NCBI RefSeq assembly: GCF_027595985.1 | Contig: NC_073302.1 | Coordinates: 170,550,034-170,614,033 of the forward strand | DNA length: 64,000 nt | Reading direction: 5' to 3' | DNA from: Sorex araneus | Taxonomy: Eukaryota > Chordata > Mammalia > Eulipotyphla > Soricidae | Shown: positions 59,801 through 61,761 of the stretch, in pieces | How the letters are laid out: each line of letters opens with the position of its first letter | How positions within the stretch are numbered: position 1 is the first letter of the stretch | The notes under the pieces: model-generated | Databases searched by the model: none | Told to the model about the DNA's origin: nothing | Seen by the model: the letters and a program-made list of their open reading frames with translations, nothing else | Translations under genes and position numbers: made by a program

Positions 59801-61761
59801 CTAACTCACAAATATAAATGACCTTCCAAGATTCTATATCTGGCCAAATTGTGGAATTTCTTGCTTATGAGCTATATCATGTTTATAATACAAATTTTAT
59901 TATGTCACCAGTGTAAACAGTACATTAGCTTTGAAGCTTTCATTAATCTTTCAACATAAGTTCATAATTGCGTAGCACAGATTCAAAATAATTGCCCATT
60001 TGGTTCAAACTGTGAAAATATATTAAACGAGATACCAATTTCACAAACCTTGTTCTTTTTCTTTGTTTATTGTTTCAGAAAGTAAAATGAATGTGAATAA
60101 CTTTAGGCTGAACAGCAGAAGGAAATATGAGGAAAAAAGTAAATTAGGAGATACAGAAAACTTCAATAGCTATTCAATGTATATAAAAGAAATATTTTGA
60201 CAGAAGTTACAGGCAGAATCTATAAAACTGAATACTAAAAGTTTGTTACATTGTAAAGAAAAAACTATTTATTTTATAAGCAGTGGCTTTTTTTAAATTT
60301 CCCTTACATCAGTTTAGACTCGATATCTTATTAATCTTGGTTACATCGAGATTGGCATAGAAATTTTAACCAACTTACTAAGTATTCCTTTTAGAAAAAA
60401 CTTTACCATTCTGTTTGTCATTCTTATTCAGCTTTAAATGGTACTAGAGATTTTTCTCATGTGTGTGTGTATGTTTTTATATTAAGAATCCCCCCATTTC
60501 TCCTTCTCTGTGCTGCTGTAGCCAAGCCAGACAGCCTATTGAGAAGCAGCAAACCATCTGTTAATGGATTTGAAGTTCTGAATTATACTTGAGTGTGTAG
60601 AGGCACTCGTGCTTAGCCAGAAACATTCATTTGAATTAAGCTATAAATGCTGTATAAAAAAGAGCCATACATTTAACGTAGGATCATGAATAAATTTAAG
60701 CGAGGGCAATTGCACTCTAAACTTTTATTACCAGAAAATCCAGTATTTTTAGGTGTTCTGTGATCATTTAGGGGTTTTATAGTGGGACTGAAGCTTTAAA
60801 CCTTGAACTAGGGGGAGACAATACCCGTGTTAAACCTTTTGCAGTAGAATTTCATTGCTGAATTCCTGATAGAACAGAGGCTCTGTGGATTGGTGGGGTT
60901 CCCTCCCCCCTCTTTTTTTTTTTTTTCAGTAAGAAAGATGCTTAAACCAGTCAAAAGGAGAACTCAATAAATAATTTTCTGGCATGGGGCCAGATCTCCT
61001 AGTTCATGCCCTTTGATTATTTTCTGTAGTTGATATCTTGTCTTTCTCTGGAATAATCTATTAAATTTTTATGGCAGGAGAAACAGCCCTCCATAGAGCT
61101 TGCATAAATAACCAAGTGGAGAAACTGATTGTTCTTCTCTCTCTGCCAGGAATAGACATCAATGTTAAAGGTAAGTTCTGTTATCTCGGTAGTCTAATCC
61201 AGTGTCTTAGTACTTGTGATATTAAGTTGTTTGATGTCACTGTTTTTTAAAAATCACTCAAATTTGCTCATCTTTTATGTCTTTAAATTATTGCCAGAAG
61301 TAAATCATCTATTGATTTTTAGTAGTGGTACAGACACATTTTTTTGTTTTCTGTGTTTTATTACATCCCAATATCAATGTTTTAATTCTTTTTAAATTGC
61401 AATTAGAACTACAGTTCTACCCCAGGCATTTTTATCTGGTTGCCTCACACACAAGCATCTTGCTTGTGTGTGAGTAACCTAAAGGACATATTGATATGGA
61501 AGGTAGATTATCAATAATACCTCACTAACCAAAGTCCTAATTTTGCTGTTTTCAAACTTGCCTTGATTTCTAATTTAGACAATGCTGGCTGGACGCCTTT
61601 GCATGAAGCCTGTAACTATGGAAACACAGTGTGTGTCCAGGAAATTTTGCAGCGTTGTCCAGAGGTAGATCTGCTCACTCAAGTGGACGGGGTGACTCCT
61701 TTGCATGATGCACTGTCAAACGGACATGTAGAAATTGGCAAGCTGCTACTTCAGCATGGGG
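11695..61761 (+). CDS. SLF1: SLF1, SMC5-SMC6 complex localization factor 1 (19 coding exons seen, 3' end outside window)
   Basis: Nineteen exons join to 2,698 nt (899 codons plus 1 nt), all with AG/GT borders and matching phases. The order is: tandem BRCT domains (residues about 1-198), four basic repeats (199-385), a helical middle region (386-807), and ankyrin repeats (808-900 onward). I recognise it as SLF1 by recalled similarity to the mammalian protein, which has about 1,058 residues; about 159 remain beyond the window. In the known pathway the BRCT pair binds phosphorylated RAD18, and SLF1 with SLF2 brings SMC5/6 to stalled forks and interstrand crosslinks in the nucleus. ATG at 11695 is chosen because it opens exon 2, matches the family N-terminus, and gains a strong Kozak context after splicing. 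No in-frame stop, frameshift or lost exon is seen, so the gene looks functional. Confidence 0.95.
11972..12161 (-). mobile_element. Two old SOR-type SINE fragments
   Basis: Reverse fragments at 11972-12046 and 12060-12161 ('CACGTCTGGAATGCTCAGGG', 'CAGGAATCAAACTGGGC'). Confidence 0.6.
12624..12699 (+). CDS. SLF1: SLF1 exon 3 (BRCT1 core)
   Basis: Residues 39-63 plus 1 nt. Encodes '[17 protein letters not shown]', the BRCT strand and helix with conserved lysines. Acceptor TTCTTCTAG, donor CAG/GTAAGT. Confidence 0.95.
13008..13096 (-). mobile_element. SOR-type SINE fragment
   Basis: Reverse half-copy, 'GCTCAGGGCTTATTCCTGGC' to 'GGATGCTGGAGATCC', lacking the tRNA-like head. Confidence 0.75.
13467..13657 (+). 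mobile_element. SOR-type SINE with target-site duplication
   Basis: Plus copy beginning GGGGCTGGAGTGATAG and ending in a C-run and an A-rich tail. AAACCTTAGACTT flanks both sides (13454-13466 and 13658-13670). Confidence 0.93.
13860..14100 (+). CDS. SLF1: SLF1 exon 4 (end of BRCT1, inter-BRCT linker, start of BRCT2)
   Basis: Residues 64-144 (the last codon is split). W66 in 'KWVLTKDYI' is the conserved BRCT tryptophan. The linker has '[17 protein letters not shown]', and BRCT2 opens with 'HRWKVVLLV'. Donor AAG/GTAATG. At 241 nt it is the largest coding exon here. Confidence 0.95.
14441..14760 (+). repeat. Possible ancient interspersed repeat
   Basis: Wording such as 'TTTTCTGGTTCTCTGGTTTCCTCCCTGTCC' (14512 on), 'GTGAACTGGCATGCGAGT' and 'GACCCTGAACTTGCTTGG' resembles the 3' part of an old vertebrate SINE/LINE family. 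I cannot name it with certainty. Confidence 0.35.
14765..14872 (-). mobile_element. SOR-type SINE, old
   Basis: Reverse, diverged ('GGGGTTATTCCTGGTATGC', 'GGATTGAACACGGGCC'). Confidence 0.6.
15150..15305 (-). mobile_element. SOR-type SINE, partial
   Basis: Reverse copy lacking the middle ('TGCGCTCAGGGATCATATGG' to 'TATCTCTTTGGCCCC'). Confidence 0.75.
15440..15960 (-). mobile_element. Old L1 fragment, reverse
   Basis: Reads like antisense L1 ORF2 end ('GAGTTTCATCCACATTGTTAC', 'GGACATTTGGGATTT', 'CATTTTACATCTGCACCTGC'). Much diverged, probably pre-dating shrews. Confidence 0.65.
16070..16325. mobile_element. Two old SOR-type SINE fragments in opposite orientations
   Basis: Plus fragment at about 16070-16170 ('GGTGTTTGCCATGCATTCAA') and minus fragment at 16240-16325 after a poly-T run ('GGATCACACCTGGCAATGC'). 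Confidence 0.55.
16350..16720 (-). mobile_element. Old L1 ORF2 fragment, reverse
   Basis: Antisense L1 wording ('GTCATTGAATTGAATC', 'TCTAACAATATTTAGTC', 'CATTCTTTAATTCCTGCC'). Confidence 0.6.
17000..17225 (+). mobile_element. L1 3' UTR fragment, plus orientation
   Basis: 'GGGAGGGACCCTTGAGATAC' is the sense form of the shrew L1 3' UTR. Contains a local near-duplication (GCATGAAAAAGATGATTAAC at about 17112 and a similar copy at about 17165). Confidence 0.6.
17230..17670 (-). mobile_element. Old L1 ORF2 fragment, reverse
   Basis: Antisense wording ('TTTTAATCAAGTCCAGTTAA', 'TGACTGTGCTGTTGGTCATA', 'GTTGACAAATTGTCC'). Confidence 0.6.
17728..17981 (+). mobile_element. SINE, second body type, full length
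   Basis: tRNA-like head (GGACTGGAGAGATAGC ... GGTTCGATTCC), then a body with GGGCTACCGAGAGTATC, GGCAGAGCCTCCTGACAAGC, ATTCGATATGCCAAAAAC and ACTGGTGCCCGCTCGAGC. It ends in GAAGACAGTGCTACAGTGC instead of poly-A. Directly followed by the RTE-like fragment. Confidence 0.85.
17999..18760 (+). mobile_element. RTE-like LINE reverse transcriptase fragment (interrupted by a SINE)
   Basis: The plus strand encodes '[16 protein letters not shown]' with the catalytic FADD (18034-18045). After small breaks come 'SSYVYLG', '[20 protein letters not shown]' and, past a gap, '[10 protein letters not shown]' (18730 on). These are hallmarks of RTE-class non-LTR retrotransposons. At least one stop (TGA in 'LAD-stop') and frame breaks make it dead. 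A SOR SINE (18322-18524) splits it. Confidence 0.8.
18322..18524 (+). mobile_element. SOR-type SINE nested in the RTE fragment
   Basis: Starts GGGGCTGGAGCAATAG and ends in a long A-rich tail. The duplicated target AAGAGCATCAAAGA (18308-18321) and AAGAGCATCGAAGA (18525-18538) differs by one base. Removing the SINE and one copy restores the RTE reading. Confidence 0.93.
18757..18832 (-). mobile_element. SOR-type SINE fragment
   Basis: Reverse, old ('AATCACTCCTGCTATGGCTC', 'GCATCAAACTAAGG'). Confidence 0.55.
18906..19070 (-). mobile_element. SOR-type SINE
   Basis: Reverse copy ('GCTCAGGGGTTACTCCTGGC', 'GATTGAACCCGGGTCGATC'). Confidence 0.88.
19518..19690 (-). mobile_element. SOR-type SINE, old
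   Basis: Reverse, diverged ('GGGGCTTATTCCTGGCTC', 'CAGGGTTGACCATGTGCAAG'). Confidence 0.7.
20104..20266 (+). CDS. SLF1: SLF1 exon 5 (BRCT2)
   Basis: Residues 144-198. '[12 protein letters not shown]' and '[15 protein letters not shown]' are the core of BRCT2, and '[11 protein letters not shown]' closes the domain. Acceptor TTTTTATTTAG, donor GAG/GTAAGT. Phase 0 afterwards. Confidence 0.95.
20387..20665 (-). mobile_element. Two SOR-type SINEs in tandem
   Basis: Reverse copies at 20387-20525 and 20560-20665. The second lacks the tRNA-like end and runs into a poly-T/L1 junction. Confidence 0.75.
20690..20815 (-). mobile_element. Short L1 3' end
   Basis: Reverse, about 125 bp: poly-T, 'AATGAATCACCATGAGGGTA' and 'CCCATCCCTTCACCAGTGCC'. 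Confidence 0.8.
20937..21135 (-). mobile_element. SOR-type SINE with target-site duplication
   Basis: Reverse, near consensus, with a (TTTG)n-like tail. Flanked by CAATTTTGGGCATTTTTA and CAATTTTAGGCATTTTTA. Confidence 0.93.
21366..21505 (-). mobile_element. SOR-type SINE, old
   Basis: Reverse, diverged ('GGGCCACACCTAGCTATAC', 'GCCACTCCAGCTCC'). Confidence 0.7.
21794..21937 (+). CDS. SLF1: SLF1 exon 6 (linker repeat 1)
   Basis: 144 nt, phase 0 at both ends, residues 199-246. Begins KEIPKDED and ends [15 protein letters not shown]. It is the first of four related exons. Rich in K, R, D, E and S, so probably disordered with a short helix at the end. Confidence 0.92.
22360..22797 (-). mobile_element. 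Old SINE fragments
   Basis: A diverged tRNA-like fragment at about 22360-22428 and a fuller reverse copy at 22635-22797 ('CAGCAATGCTGGAGCTACTCC', 'GCACCATGTGGTACTTG'). Confidence 0.55.
23203..23349 (+). CDS. SLF1: SLF1 exon 7 (linker repeat 2)
   Basis: 147 nt, phase 0/0, residues 247-295. Begins KELHHHVEE and ends [16 protein letters not shown]. Same exon form as exons 6, 8 and 9. An L1 3' end begins about 10 bp after the donor AAG/GTAAAA. Confidence 0.92.
23358..24130 (-). mobile_element. L1 3' UTR, reverse, starting just after exon 7
   Basis: 'ATTATAACACCATGATTTACC', 'CCATTCCCACCACCAGTGTG' and 'CCCTCCACCAATGTACCCAG' mark an older L1 subfamily. The part after about 23570 is assigned by continuity and is less sure. 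Confidence 0.6.
24733..24920 (+). mobile_element. SOR-type SINE with target-site duplication
   Basis: Plus copy starting GGGGCTGGAGAGATAGC. AGGCATG flanks it on both sides (24726-24732, 24921-24927). Confidence 0.9.
25017..25163 (+). CDS. SLF1: SLF1 exon 8 (linker repeat 3)
   Basis: 147 nt, phase 0/0, residues 296-344. Begins [14 protein letters not shown] and ends [15 protein letters not shown]. Strongly basic in its middle (residues about 313-325), a possible nuclear localisation or nucleic-acid contact (inference). Closest to exon 6, sharing KDED and an R-K-D turn. Confidence 0.92.
25741..26235. mobile_element. Three old SOR-type SINEs
   Basis: Reverse fragment at 25741-25857 and plus copies at 25918-26080 ('CACTTGCCTTGCATGAGACC') and 26127-26235 ('GACTAGAGAGATAACTCG'). 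All are diverged. Confidence 0.65.
26236..26405 (-). repeat. About 170-bp repeat, copy 1
   Basis: Matches 28036-28208 along its whole length ('ACAAATTCCCTTGGTGTCT', 'TTTTCTCATACTAG', 'GAGCACTGTCACTGAGC'). The second half resembles a reversed tRNA-Ala-like SINE ('TTGTGGTGCTGGTAGCC'). Confidence 0.75.
26682..26804 (+). CDS. SLF1: SLF1 exon 9 (linker repeat 4)
   Basis: 123 nt, phase 0/0, residues 345-385. Begins KEMKSS and ends [15 protein letters not shown], the clearest form of the shared end motif. Donor CAG/GTAGAT is less good than those of its neighbours. Confidence 0.92.
26940..27070 (-). mobile_element. SOR-type SINE, old
   Basis: Reverse ('GGGGATCATATATAGTGCC', 'AAAATCTCTCCAGCCC'). Confidence 0.7.
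27225..27413 (+). mobile_element. Young SOR-type SINE with long poly-A
   Basis: Plus, near consensus, ending in about 25 A. AAGATGATACTGGAG (27210-27224) and AAGATGATATTGGAG after the tail form the target-site duplication. Confidence 0.93.
27605..27861 (+). repeat. About 255-bp polypyrimidine (CTT/CCT)n tract
   Basis: Almost uninterrupted C/T on the plus strand in intron 9. The long open frames on both strands (poly-Leu/Phe/Pro, or poly-Lys/Arg/Glu) are composition artefacts. Confidence 0.95.
28036..28208 (-). repeat. About 170-bp repeat, copy 2
   Basis: Second copy of the 26236-26405 unit, same orientation, about 1.8 kb downstream. The two copies flank exon 9 and the polypyrimidine tract. 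Confidence 0.75.
28269..28326 (+). mobile_element. 3' fragment of the second SINE type
   Basis: Only the end of the body and the tail: 'ACTGGTGCCCACTCGAGTAA', 'ACAGGATGACAGTGACAGTG'. Confidence 0.8.
28384..28800 (-). mobile_element. SOR-type SINE followed by an L1 3' end
   Basis: Reverse SINE at 28384-28528 lacking part of the middle, then reverse L1 3' UTR at about 28540-28800 ('GAATCACTATGAGCTACAG', 'CATCCAATGATCGAACACCC'). Confidence 0.85.
29715..30050 (-). mobile_element. Old SINE pair, reverse
   Basis: 'GGGATCATACCTGGTGG' (29715-29835), then 'GGTGCCTAGGCACCACTCC' to 'CTTATCTCCCTGGCCC' (29860-30050). Diverged; family uncertain for the second. Confidence 0.5.
30160..30213 (+). CDS. SLF1: SLF1 exon 10 (54-nt exon)
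   Basis: 18 codons, phase 0/0, residues 386-403, encoding '[18 protein letters not shown]'. It joins the repeat linker to the helical middle region and is the smallest coding exon here. Donor GAG/GTAAGG. Confidence 0.93.
30249..30273 (+). repeat. Poly-A run
   Basis: About 24 A, starting 36 bp after the exon 10 donor. No SINE or L1 body precedes it, so it is a bare homopolymer. Confidence 0.9.
30582..30890. mobile_element. Composite SINE
   Basis: A reverse SOR end, a plus-oriented second-type body ('GGCAAGCTACCGAGAGTTTC', 'CATACGCCAAAACCAGTAAC'), then reverse SOR sequence to 'CTATCGTTCCGACCC'. Probably nested insertions. Confidence 0.6.
30909..31072 (+). mobile_element. SOR-type SINE
   Basis: Plus copy ('GGGTCAGAGCGATAATACGG', 'CTGAGCACAGCTGGCGTGGC'). 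Confidence 0.85.
31245..31453 (-). mobile_element. SINE, second body type
   Basis: Reverse: 'GATCACTGTCAATGTCATCC', 'GCTCGAGCGAGTACCAGTAA', 'TTTTTGGCATATCCAATAC', 'GCCATGCGGGCGCGATACTC'. Head truncated after 'CGGGTCAGCCGGG'. Confidence 0.82.
31870..32028 (+). CDS. SLF1: SLF1 exon 11
   Basis: Residues 404-456, phase 0/0. '[15 protein letters not shown]' and '[15 protein letters not shown]' are amphipathic helices starting the middle region. Donor CAG/GTAAGA. An L1 inserted 15 bp downstream has duplicated most of the donor region. Confidence 0.94.
32044..32952 (-). mobile_element. 5'-truncated L1 at the exon 11 splice donor
   Basis: Reverse L1: poly-T, 'TTGAATTGCCATGTGGAAAG', the 3' UTR, then antisense ORF2 end ('CACTTATATGCAAATTTCATG', 'GGCATTCCCACCAGCAGTG'). 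Target-site duplication TAAGAGCAGTCTTT at 32030-32043 and 32953-32966. The left copy starts at the T of the exon 11 donor GTAAGAG. About 0.9 kb; looks comparatively young. Confidence 0.93.
33333..33505 (-). mobile_element. SOR-type SINE, old
   Basis: Reverse ('GGGGCCATACCAGGCAGTGC', 'GATATCTCTTTGGCTCC'). Confidence 0.75.
33915..34078 (+). CDS. SLF1: SLF1 exon 12
   Basis: Residues 457-511 (the last codon is split). Encodes '[20 protein letters not shown]' and a C-x2-C pair in '[10 protein letters not shown]'. Acceptor TTTAAATAACAG, donor CAG/GTAAGA. Confidence 0.94.
34196..34551. mobile_element. Two SOR-type SINEs, tail to tail
   Basis: Plus copy at 34196-34370 (GGGGCTGGAGAGATAATGC) and reverse copy at 34380-34551 (GGGTCACACCCAGTGATGC ... 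GCTATCGCTCCAGCCC). Inverted pair separated by about 10 bp, about 120 bp after exon 12. Confidence 0.9.
34900..35136 (-). mobile_element. SINE, second body type
   Basis: Reverse, near full length, with tail 'GTAGCACTGTCATCCC', body 'TTTTTGACATATTGAATACGC' and 'GTAGCTTGCCGGGCTTTCC', and head 'GAACCCGGGTCGGCTGTGTG' to 'GCTATCGCTCTAGTCC'. Confidence 0.85.
35250..35425 (-). mobile_element. Old SOR-like SINE
   Basis: Reverse, diverged ('CACTGTGCTCAGGGCTTGC', 'GCTCAGGGAACCAGATG'). Confidence 0.45.
35870..36033 (-). mobile_element. SOR-type SINE
   Basis: Reverse, near consensus with a (TTTG)n tail. A short deletion removes 'GCAAGGCAAATGC' from the tRNA-like head. Confidence 0.9.
36285..36447 (-). 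mobile_element. SOR-type SINE, old
   Basis: Reverse ('GGAATTACTCCTGATAGTAC', 'TACTATCTCTCCAGCC'). Confidence 0.75.
36579..36753 (+). mobile_element. Young SOR-type SINE
   Basis: Plus, near consensus (GGGGCTGGAGCAATAGC ... CATCGCCAGGTGTGACC), A-rich tail. Confidence 0.92.
37122..37300 (+). mobile_element. SOR-type SINE close to exon 13
   Basis: Plus copy ending about 65 bp before exon 13. Head shortened ('GCTTGCCTAGCAACCCGGG'). Confidence 0.88.
37366..37497 (+). CDS. SLF1: SLF1 exon 13
   Basis: Residues 511-555 (both end codons split). Helical: '[14 protein letters not shown]' and '[17 protein letters not shown]'. Acceptor TTTTTCAG, donor AAG/GTAAGT. Confidence 0.94.
37742..37884 (-). mobile_element. 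SOR-type SINE, old
   Basis: Reverse ('GTGCTCAGGGGTCACTCC', 'GTATTTTTGCTATGGCCC'). Confidence 0.7.
38221..38386 (+). CDS. SLF1: SLF1 exon 14
   Basis: Residues 555-610, ending in phase 0. Encodes '[19 protein letters not shown]' and '[15 protein letters not shown]'. Donor GAT/GTAAGT. The largest intron seen after intron 1, about 11.5 kb, follows. Confidence 0.94.
38640..39845 (-). mobile_element. Old L1 3' UTR, reverse
   Basis: 'CAATATTCCAACACCAATCC' and 'CACCACCAATATTTCAAATG' mark the start of the L1 end. The following kilobase is CT- and GT-rich UTR-like sequence assigned by continuity, and its later half is uncertain. A (CA)n microsatellite lies at about 38981-39004. Confidence 0.55.
39990..40259 (-). 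mobile_element. L1 ORF2 fragment, reverse
   Basis: 'TTTGTGAATGGTGTGAGACA' and 'AGGTCTTTAACCCACTTCGA' are antisense L1 ORF2 wording. Confidence 0.7.
40275..40379 (+). mobile_element. 5'-truncated SOR-type SINE
   Basis: Only the 3' two-thirds is present (from GTCCCCTGAGCACCACC). ACATTTGTTGTAGATT before and ACATTTGTTGTAAATT after form the target-site duplication, so truncation happened at insertion. Confidence 0.85.
40431..40595 (-). mobile_element. SOR-type SINE, old
   Basis: Reverse ('GTGTCACACCCAGCTGTGC', 'AATTATCTGAGCCC'). Confidence 0.75.
40690..41641 (+). mobile_element. L1 ORF2 3' part, plus orientation
   Basis: Sense L1 wording: 'GGGAGAAAATATTTGCACAT', 'GGGAAATGCAAATCAAAACA', 'CTGTCTCACACCAGTGAGA', 'ATGGAGGTTTCTCAAAAAGG'. 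Many stops; inactive. Confidence 0.85.
41658..41725 (-). mobile_element. 68-bp L1 3'-end micro-insertion
   Basis: Poly-T and the last bases of an L1 3' UTR ('GTGAGTCACAGTGAGGGTA') between perfect 16-bp duplications GATAACGTTAACTTTA (41642-41657, 41726-41741). Confidence 0.88.
41945..42925 (-). mobile_element. Old L1 fragments, reverse
   Basis: ORF2 end at about 41945-42610 ('CATTCTCACTAACAGTAGAC', 'CTCTCCACGTCTTCTCC') and a separate 3' end at 42611-42925 ('TTATTGAGGTTTCAAGATT'). Confidence 0.7.
42940..43769 (-). mobile_element. L1 3' UTR with target-site duplication
   Basis: Reverse, mostly UTR: 'GAATCACCATGTGGAAAGTT', 'AACACCCATCCCTTCACCAG', 'GTCAGACCTGCTAAAAAGG'. CATTTAACATTTTT flanks both sides. 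Same subfamily as the L1 at exon 11. Confidence 0.88.
44294..44922 (+). mobile_element. L1 with 5' inversion (twin priming)
   Basis: 44294 to about 44380 is antisense ORF2 ('GAGCATTTTTTCATGTGCC'); about 44381 on is sense ORF2 ('GAAATTGAGCTCCCATTTG') and a G-rich 3' UTR ending 'CAGTGATTTAATAAC' plus poly-A/T. TAATTCTATTTA at 44282-44293 and 44923-44934 is the target-site duplication, so the inverted and direct parts are one event. A gap joins ORF2 and the UTR near 44715. Confidence 0.88.
44972..45121 (+). mobile_element. SOR-type SINE, old
   Basis: Plus ('CTGGCCTTGCATGCAGCC', 'GTTTGATCCCTGGCACC'). Confidence 0.75.
45122..47200. other. Repeat-poor block of intron 14
   Basis: No SINE or L1 recognised over about 2 kb, unusual for this intron. 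AT-rich with an octamer-like ATGCTAAT near 45965. No coding exon seen. Confidence 0.55.
47205..47575 (-). mobile_element. Two SOR-type SINEs in tandem
   Basis: Reverse copies at 47205-47374 and 47398-47575 ('GCTCAGGGCTTACTCCTGGC'; 'GGTCTCCTCCTGGTTC'). The second is older. Confidence 0.8.
47732..47888 (+). mobile_element. SOR-type SINE, old
   Basis: Plus ('AAAGCACTTGCCTTTTATTC', 'AACGCCAGGAGTGAGTC'). Confidence 0.65.
48030..48560. other. Unexplained non-repeat block
   Basis: Moderate GC, no SINE or L1 wording, and a 73-codon frame from 48061. It ends with AATAAA-type signals near 48541-48555. May be an eroded processed pseudogene; I do not recognise the protein. Confidence 0.3.
48998..49157 (-). 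mobile_element. SOR-type SINE, old
   Basis: Reverse after poly-T ('CCGAGCTTACTCCTGGC', 'CTGTCTCTTTGGCTCC'). Confidence 0.75.
49600..49762 (-). mobile_element. SOR-type SINE, old
   Basis: Reverse ('GGGCCATACCTGGATGTGG', 'ATAATTCTCTGGCCTCC'). Ends about 110 bp before exon 15. Confidence 0.65.
49871..50018 (+). CDS. SLF1: SLF1 exon 15
   Basis: Residues 611-660 (last codon split). '[19 protein letters not shown]' is a hydrophobic helix of the soluble middle region, not a membrane anchor in the family. Then '[16 protein letters not shown]'. Acceptor CTGATGTCAG, donor ACG/GTAAGT. Confidence 0.95.
50097..50182 (+). mobile_element. tRNA-Ala-like SINE or tRNA pseudogene
   Basis: 'CAGGGTAGAGCATTTTTCC' and 'CCTGGGTTCAACCCCTGGCA' followed by CCACAAAAAATA: an Ala-tRNA-like head with A-rich tail and no SOR body. 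Lies about 80 bp after exon 15. Confidence 0.6.
51095..51262 (+). mobile_element. SOR-type SINE, old
   Basis: Plus ('CAGGAGTAATTCCTGAGTGC', 'CACCACTGAGTATGGCCC'). Confidence 0.8.
51263..53037. other. Intron 15, unique AT-rich stretch
   Basis: No gene or clear repeat, except a SINE scrap near 51455-51510 ('CACTGTTCTATCTCTCAGG'). Confidence 0.5.
53038..53397 (-). mobile_element. Two SOR-type SINEs in tandem
   Basis: Reverse copies at 53038-53204 and 53240-53397, each ending in 'TCTCTCCAGCCC'. Confidence 0.82.
53555..53727 (-). mobile_element. SOR-type SINE
   Basis: Reverse, near consensus ('GTTACTCCTGGCTCTGCAC', 'GGGAATCGAACCCAGG'). Repeated TTAAAGTTCTT flanks suggest a target-site duplication. 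Confidence 0.9.
54385..54560 (+). mobile_element. SOR-type SINE, old
   Basis: Plus ('GACTGGAAAGATAATACAGG', 'TCCAGGAGTCACTCCTGAGC'). Confidence 0.75.
54597..55100 (-). mobile_element. Long variant of the second SINE type, with (ATC)n
   Basis: Starts with an (ATC)n run (54599-54625). Then come 'TTTCTCAGTAACGTCTCC', 'CAGGGTCAGGGGAATGAGAC', 'GTTACTTTTTTTAGCATATG' and 'CTCTCAGTAGCTTGCCAGG'. Related to the bodies at 4343, 31245 and 30617 but longer; the part after about 54860 is less certain. Confidence 0.6.
55150..55327 (-). mobile_element. Young SOR-type SINE
   Basis: Reverse, very close to consensus ('GGGAATCGAACCCGGGTCAG', 'CTACCGCTCCAGCCCCCC'). Confidence 0.93.
55725..55897 (+). mobile_element. 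Young SOR-type SINE with exact target-site duplication
   Basis: Plus, near consensus. The 17-bp TAAAATTCCAAGTATAG is identical at 55708-55724 and 55898-55914. Confidence 0.96.
55914..56065 (+). mobile_element. SOR-type SINE, old
   Basis: Plus, diverged ('GGGCCAGAGAGCTCGTAC', 'CTGAGTACCACTGGGTGTGG'). The young copy inserted at its 5' edge. Confidence 0.75.
56523..56668 (+). CDS. SLF1: SLF1 exon 16
   Basis: Residues 660-708. '[20 protein letters not shown]' and '[14 protein letters not shown]' form the end of the helical region. Strong pyrimidine tract before the acceptor; donor ATG/GTAAGC. Confidence 0.95.
56907..57062 (+). mobile_element. SOR-type SINE, old
   Basis: Plus ('GTAGAGTCTTTGCCTTGTAC', 'CACCAGGAGTAATTTCTGAG'). 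Confidence 0.8.
57063..57828. other. Intron 16, unique stretch
   Basis: AT-rich with no recognisable repeat or gene. Ends at the exon 17 acceptor (CCAATAG). Confidence 0.55.
57829..57992 (+). CDS. SLF1: SLF1 exon 17
   Basis: Residues 709-763 (last codon split). A Gly/Lys/Pro-rich loop with '[18 protein letters not shown]' and '[15 protein letters not shown]'; probably flexible. The GxxGxGK wording is not a P-loop ATPase by context. Donor CC/GTAAGT. Confidence 0.93.
58313..58770 (+). mobile_element. Two SOR-type SINEs, old
   Basis: Plus copies at 58313-58485 ('GGGGCCCGAGCGGTAGTC') and 58593-58770 ('AAAGTACTTGCCTTGCATG'). A short (TG)n lies at 58141-58153. Confidence 0.75.
59118..59251 (+). 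CDS. SLF1: SLF1 exon 18
   Basis: Residues 763-808 (both end codons split). Basic, '[18 protein letters not shown]', a possible nuclear localisation signal, then 'MNFHKTNLK'. The donor AAAAG/GTATTC is the weakest of the gene. If it is not used, translation stops five codons later. Confidence 0.92.
59252..60078. other. Sequence between exon 18 and the candidate terminal exon
   Basis: No repeat recognised. Ends in a long pyrimidine tract and TTTCAG. Confidence 0.55.
60079..60200 (+). CDS. SLF1: Candidate alternative terminal exon of SLF1 (short isoform)
   Basis: A strong acceptor (TTCTTTTTCTTTGTTTATTG TTTCAG) is followed by a stretch that, joined to exon 18 in its correct phase, stays open for 40 codons (one split) and then meets TGA at 60198-60200. 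The tail would read [19 protein letters not shown] onward and end KEIF. The predicted product is about 847 residues: BRCT pair, linker and middle region without ankyrin repeats. Polyadenylation signals follow at 60689 and 60966. It is not similar to any repeat I recognise. Whether it is used as an exon is not shown by the sequence. Confidence 0.5.
60689..60694 (+). terminator. AATAAA polyadenylation signal, candidate for the short isoform
   Basis: AATAAA about 490 bp after the candidate stop at 60200. A second AATAAA is at 60966-60971. Both could be chance in AT-rich DNA. Confidence 0.3.
60966..60971 (+). terminator. Second AATAAA signal
   Basis: Lies about 105 bp before exon 19. If used with the exon at 60079, the terminal exon would be about 0.9 kb. 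Confidence 0.3.
61078..61170 (+). CDS. SLF1: SLF1 exon 19 (ankyrin repeat 1)
   Basis: Residues 808-839 (both end codons split). '[20 protein letters not shown]' is a canonical ankyrin repeat (x-TALHxAC). The exon is close to one repeat long. Donor AAG/GTAAGT. Confidence 0.96.
61579..61761 (+). CDS. SLF1: SLF1 exon 20 (ankyrin repeats 2 and 3), last exon in window
   Basis: Residues 839-900 (split). '[20 protein letters not shown]' and '[20 protein letters not shown]' are repeats 2 and 3. Donor GGG-G/GTGAGT. The frame stays open for about 45 codons past the donor, but the donor is good and the family continues differently. The ankyrin set resembles those of BARD1 and TONSL, which read histone H4; the same role here is inference. 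Confidence 0.96.

Noticed and set aside
59252..61077. A U12-type intron after exon 18, because of the odd GTATTC donor
   Set aside because: It does not match GTATCCTT and no TCCTTAAC-like branch site precedes the exon 19 acceptor.
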